Shown here: piece by piece, positions 63,561-64,000 of the stretch
Layout of the letters: each line of letters begins with the position of its first letter
How positions within the stretch are numbered: the stretch's first letter is position 1
Source of the DNA: Ascarosepion bandense
Taxonomy: Eukaryota; Mollusca; Cephalopoda; Sepiida; Sepiidae
Assembly: GCA_037127315.1 (NCBI GenBank)
Contig: JBBBDQ010000347.1
Span: 2,903,001-2,967,000 of the forward strand
Direction: 5' to 3'
Length of the DNA stretch: 64,000 nucleotides
Notes under the pieces: generated by a model
What the model was told of the DNA's origin: nothing
The model's input: only the letters and a program-made list of their open reading frames with translations
Database searches by the model: none
Made by a program: the position numbers and the translations under genes

Positions 63561-63785
63561 AGGACGCAAGAGGTTGCTGAATGATATGAGAGAAACAATC
63601 GATGGTTACGTGCAATAAAGGAGGTCATCAGTCGATTTTAGCAAAAACCTCTCAATAATTGCTACTTTATAAGTGATGCAACATGAATTGTTGGAATTTC
63701 TTCGGACCCTTCGTTGTACTTCAAAAATGCGAATTCTGAAACTAATGCTGTGTCATCATCAATATATACAATAAAATATCGACAA
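63561..63785. other. Short unassigned spacer
   Basis: Nothing recognisable between LINE-A relic 9 and LINE-B relic 11. Confidence 0.4.
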
Positions 63786-63787
63786 TA

Positions 63788-64000
63788 TTTTTAATAAAGA
63801 CATCTGCCATATATGGTCGGGTTCCCCTGCTATTCACCTAAGTGTGTCCTTGACAAAATCCCACGGAGAATTTATAATGTAATCGATCCCGACCTGGCAG
63901 CACATATACAGTCACAATGTGGCTTCCCTGTGTCTCTTCTGCAAGTACTTTCACGGCTTCTGCTCCGATAAACTTAGCTCTCTGGTCTCCCCTATGCATG
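63788..64000 (+). mobile_element. LINE-B relic 11 (runs off the window)
   Basis: Reads CHIWSGSPAIHLS, then NVASLCLFCKYFHGFCSDKL and SSLVSPMH at the window edge. It is in the post-RT region, with a frame change near 63910. The rest lies beyond the window. Confidence 0.8.

Overview
This window reads as non-coding, repeat-saturated invertebrate nuclear DNA. A cephalopod mollusc, most likely an octopus, is my best inference. The reasons are long (TA)n, (CA)n and (GATA)n tracts every few kilobases, many 5'-truncated LINEs of two families, tRNA-derived SINEs sharing an inner core in the manner of cephalopod SINEs, and repeated Penelope-like, mariner/Tc1 and Ty3/gypsy debris. I found no intact host gene, exon series, rRNA gene or functional tRNA gene. 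Nearly all long open frames are translated microsatellites or pieces of dead transposons. Family names such as LINE-A, LINE-B, SINE-1, SINE-3, R1, F and module X are my own labels.

Layout. 0-10 kb: LINE-A, R1, LINE-B and LINE-A relics, then a 2 kb Penelope-like element (PLE) on the minus strand, a tRNA-like/hammerhead element, and a Ty3/gypsy pol relic split by a SINE. 10-17 kb: AT-rich DNA with a diverged ~1 kb tandem duplication, a second PLE, and a long inverted repeat. 17-19.5 kb: a module-X satellite split by a candidate LTR, then a mariner relic. 20-33 kb: alternating LINE-A and LINE-B relics and SINEs, including a 548-bp terminal-inverted-repeat element inserted in a LINE-A with a 9-bp target duplication. 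34-36.5 kb: a PLE interrupted by a solo LTR that is itself interrupted by a SINE. 36.5-46 kb: microsatellites, an exact 465-bp tandem duplication, a LINE-A inside a LINE-B, GATA arrays with conserved spacers, a second solo LTR, and a GAAA-based higher-order repeat. 46-55 kb: PLE, Tc1-like debris, palindromes, LINE-B ends flanking a GATA array, and a 1.13-kb two-LTR element resembling a TRIM. 55-64 kb: mariner, LINE-A, Tc1-like, R1, hammerhead elements, and a final LINE-A and LINE-B.

How the parts work together. The elements form a layered insertion record: SINE in LINE-B, LINE-A in LINE-B, TIR element in LINE-A, LTR in PLE, SINE in LTR, and module X in SINE. The most unusual candidate is a dispersed family (five copies) that couples a tRNA-like head to a tail reading as a type I hammerhead ribozyme and abuts TA or GATA tracts. 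It recalls the hammerhead-bearing SINE-like satellite of schistosomes and the hammerheads known from PLEs and metazoan retrozymes.
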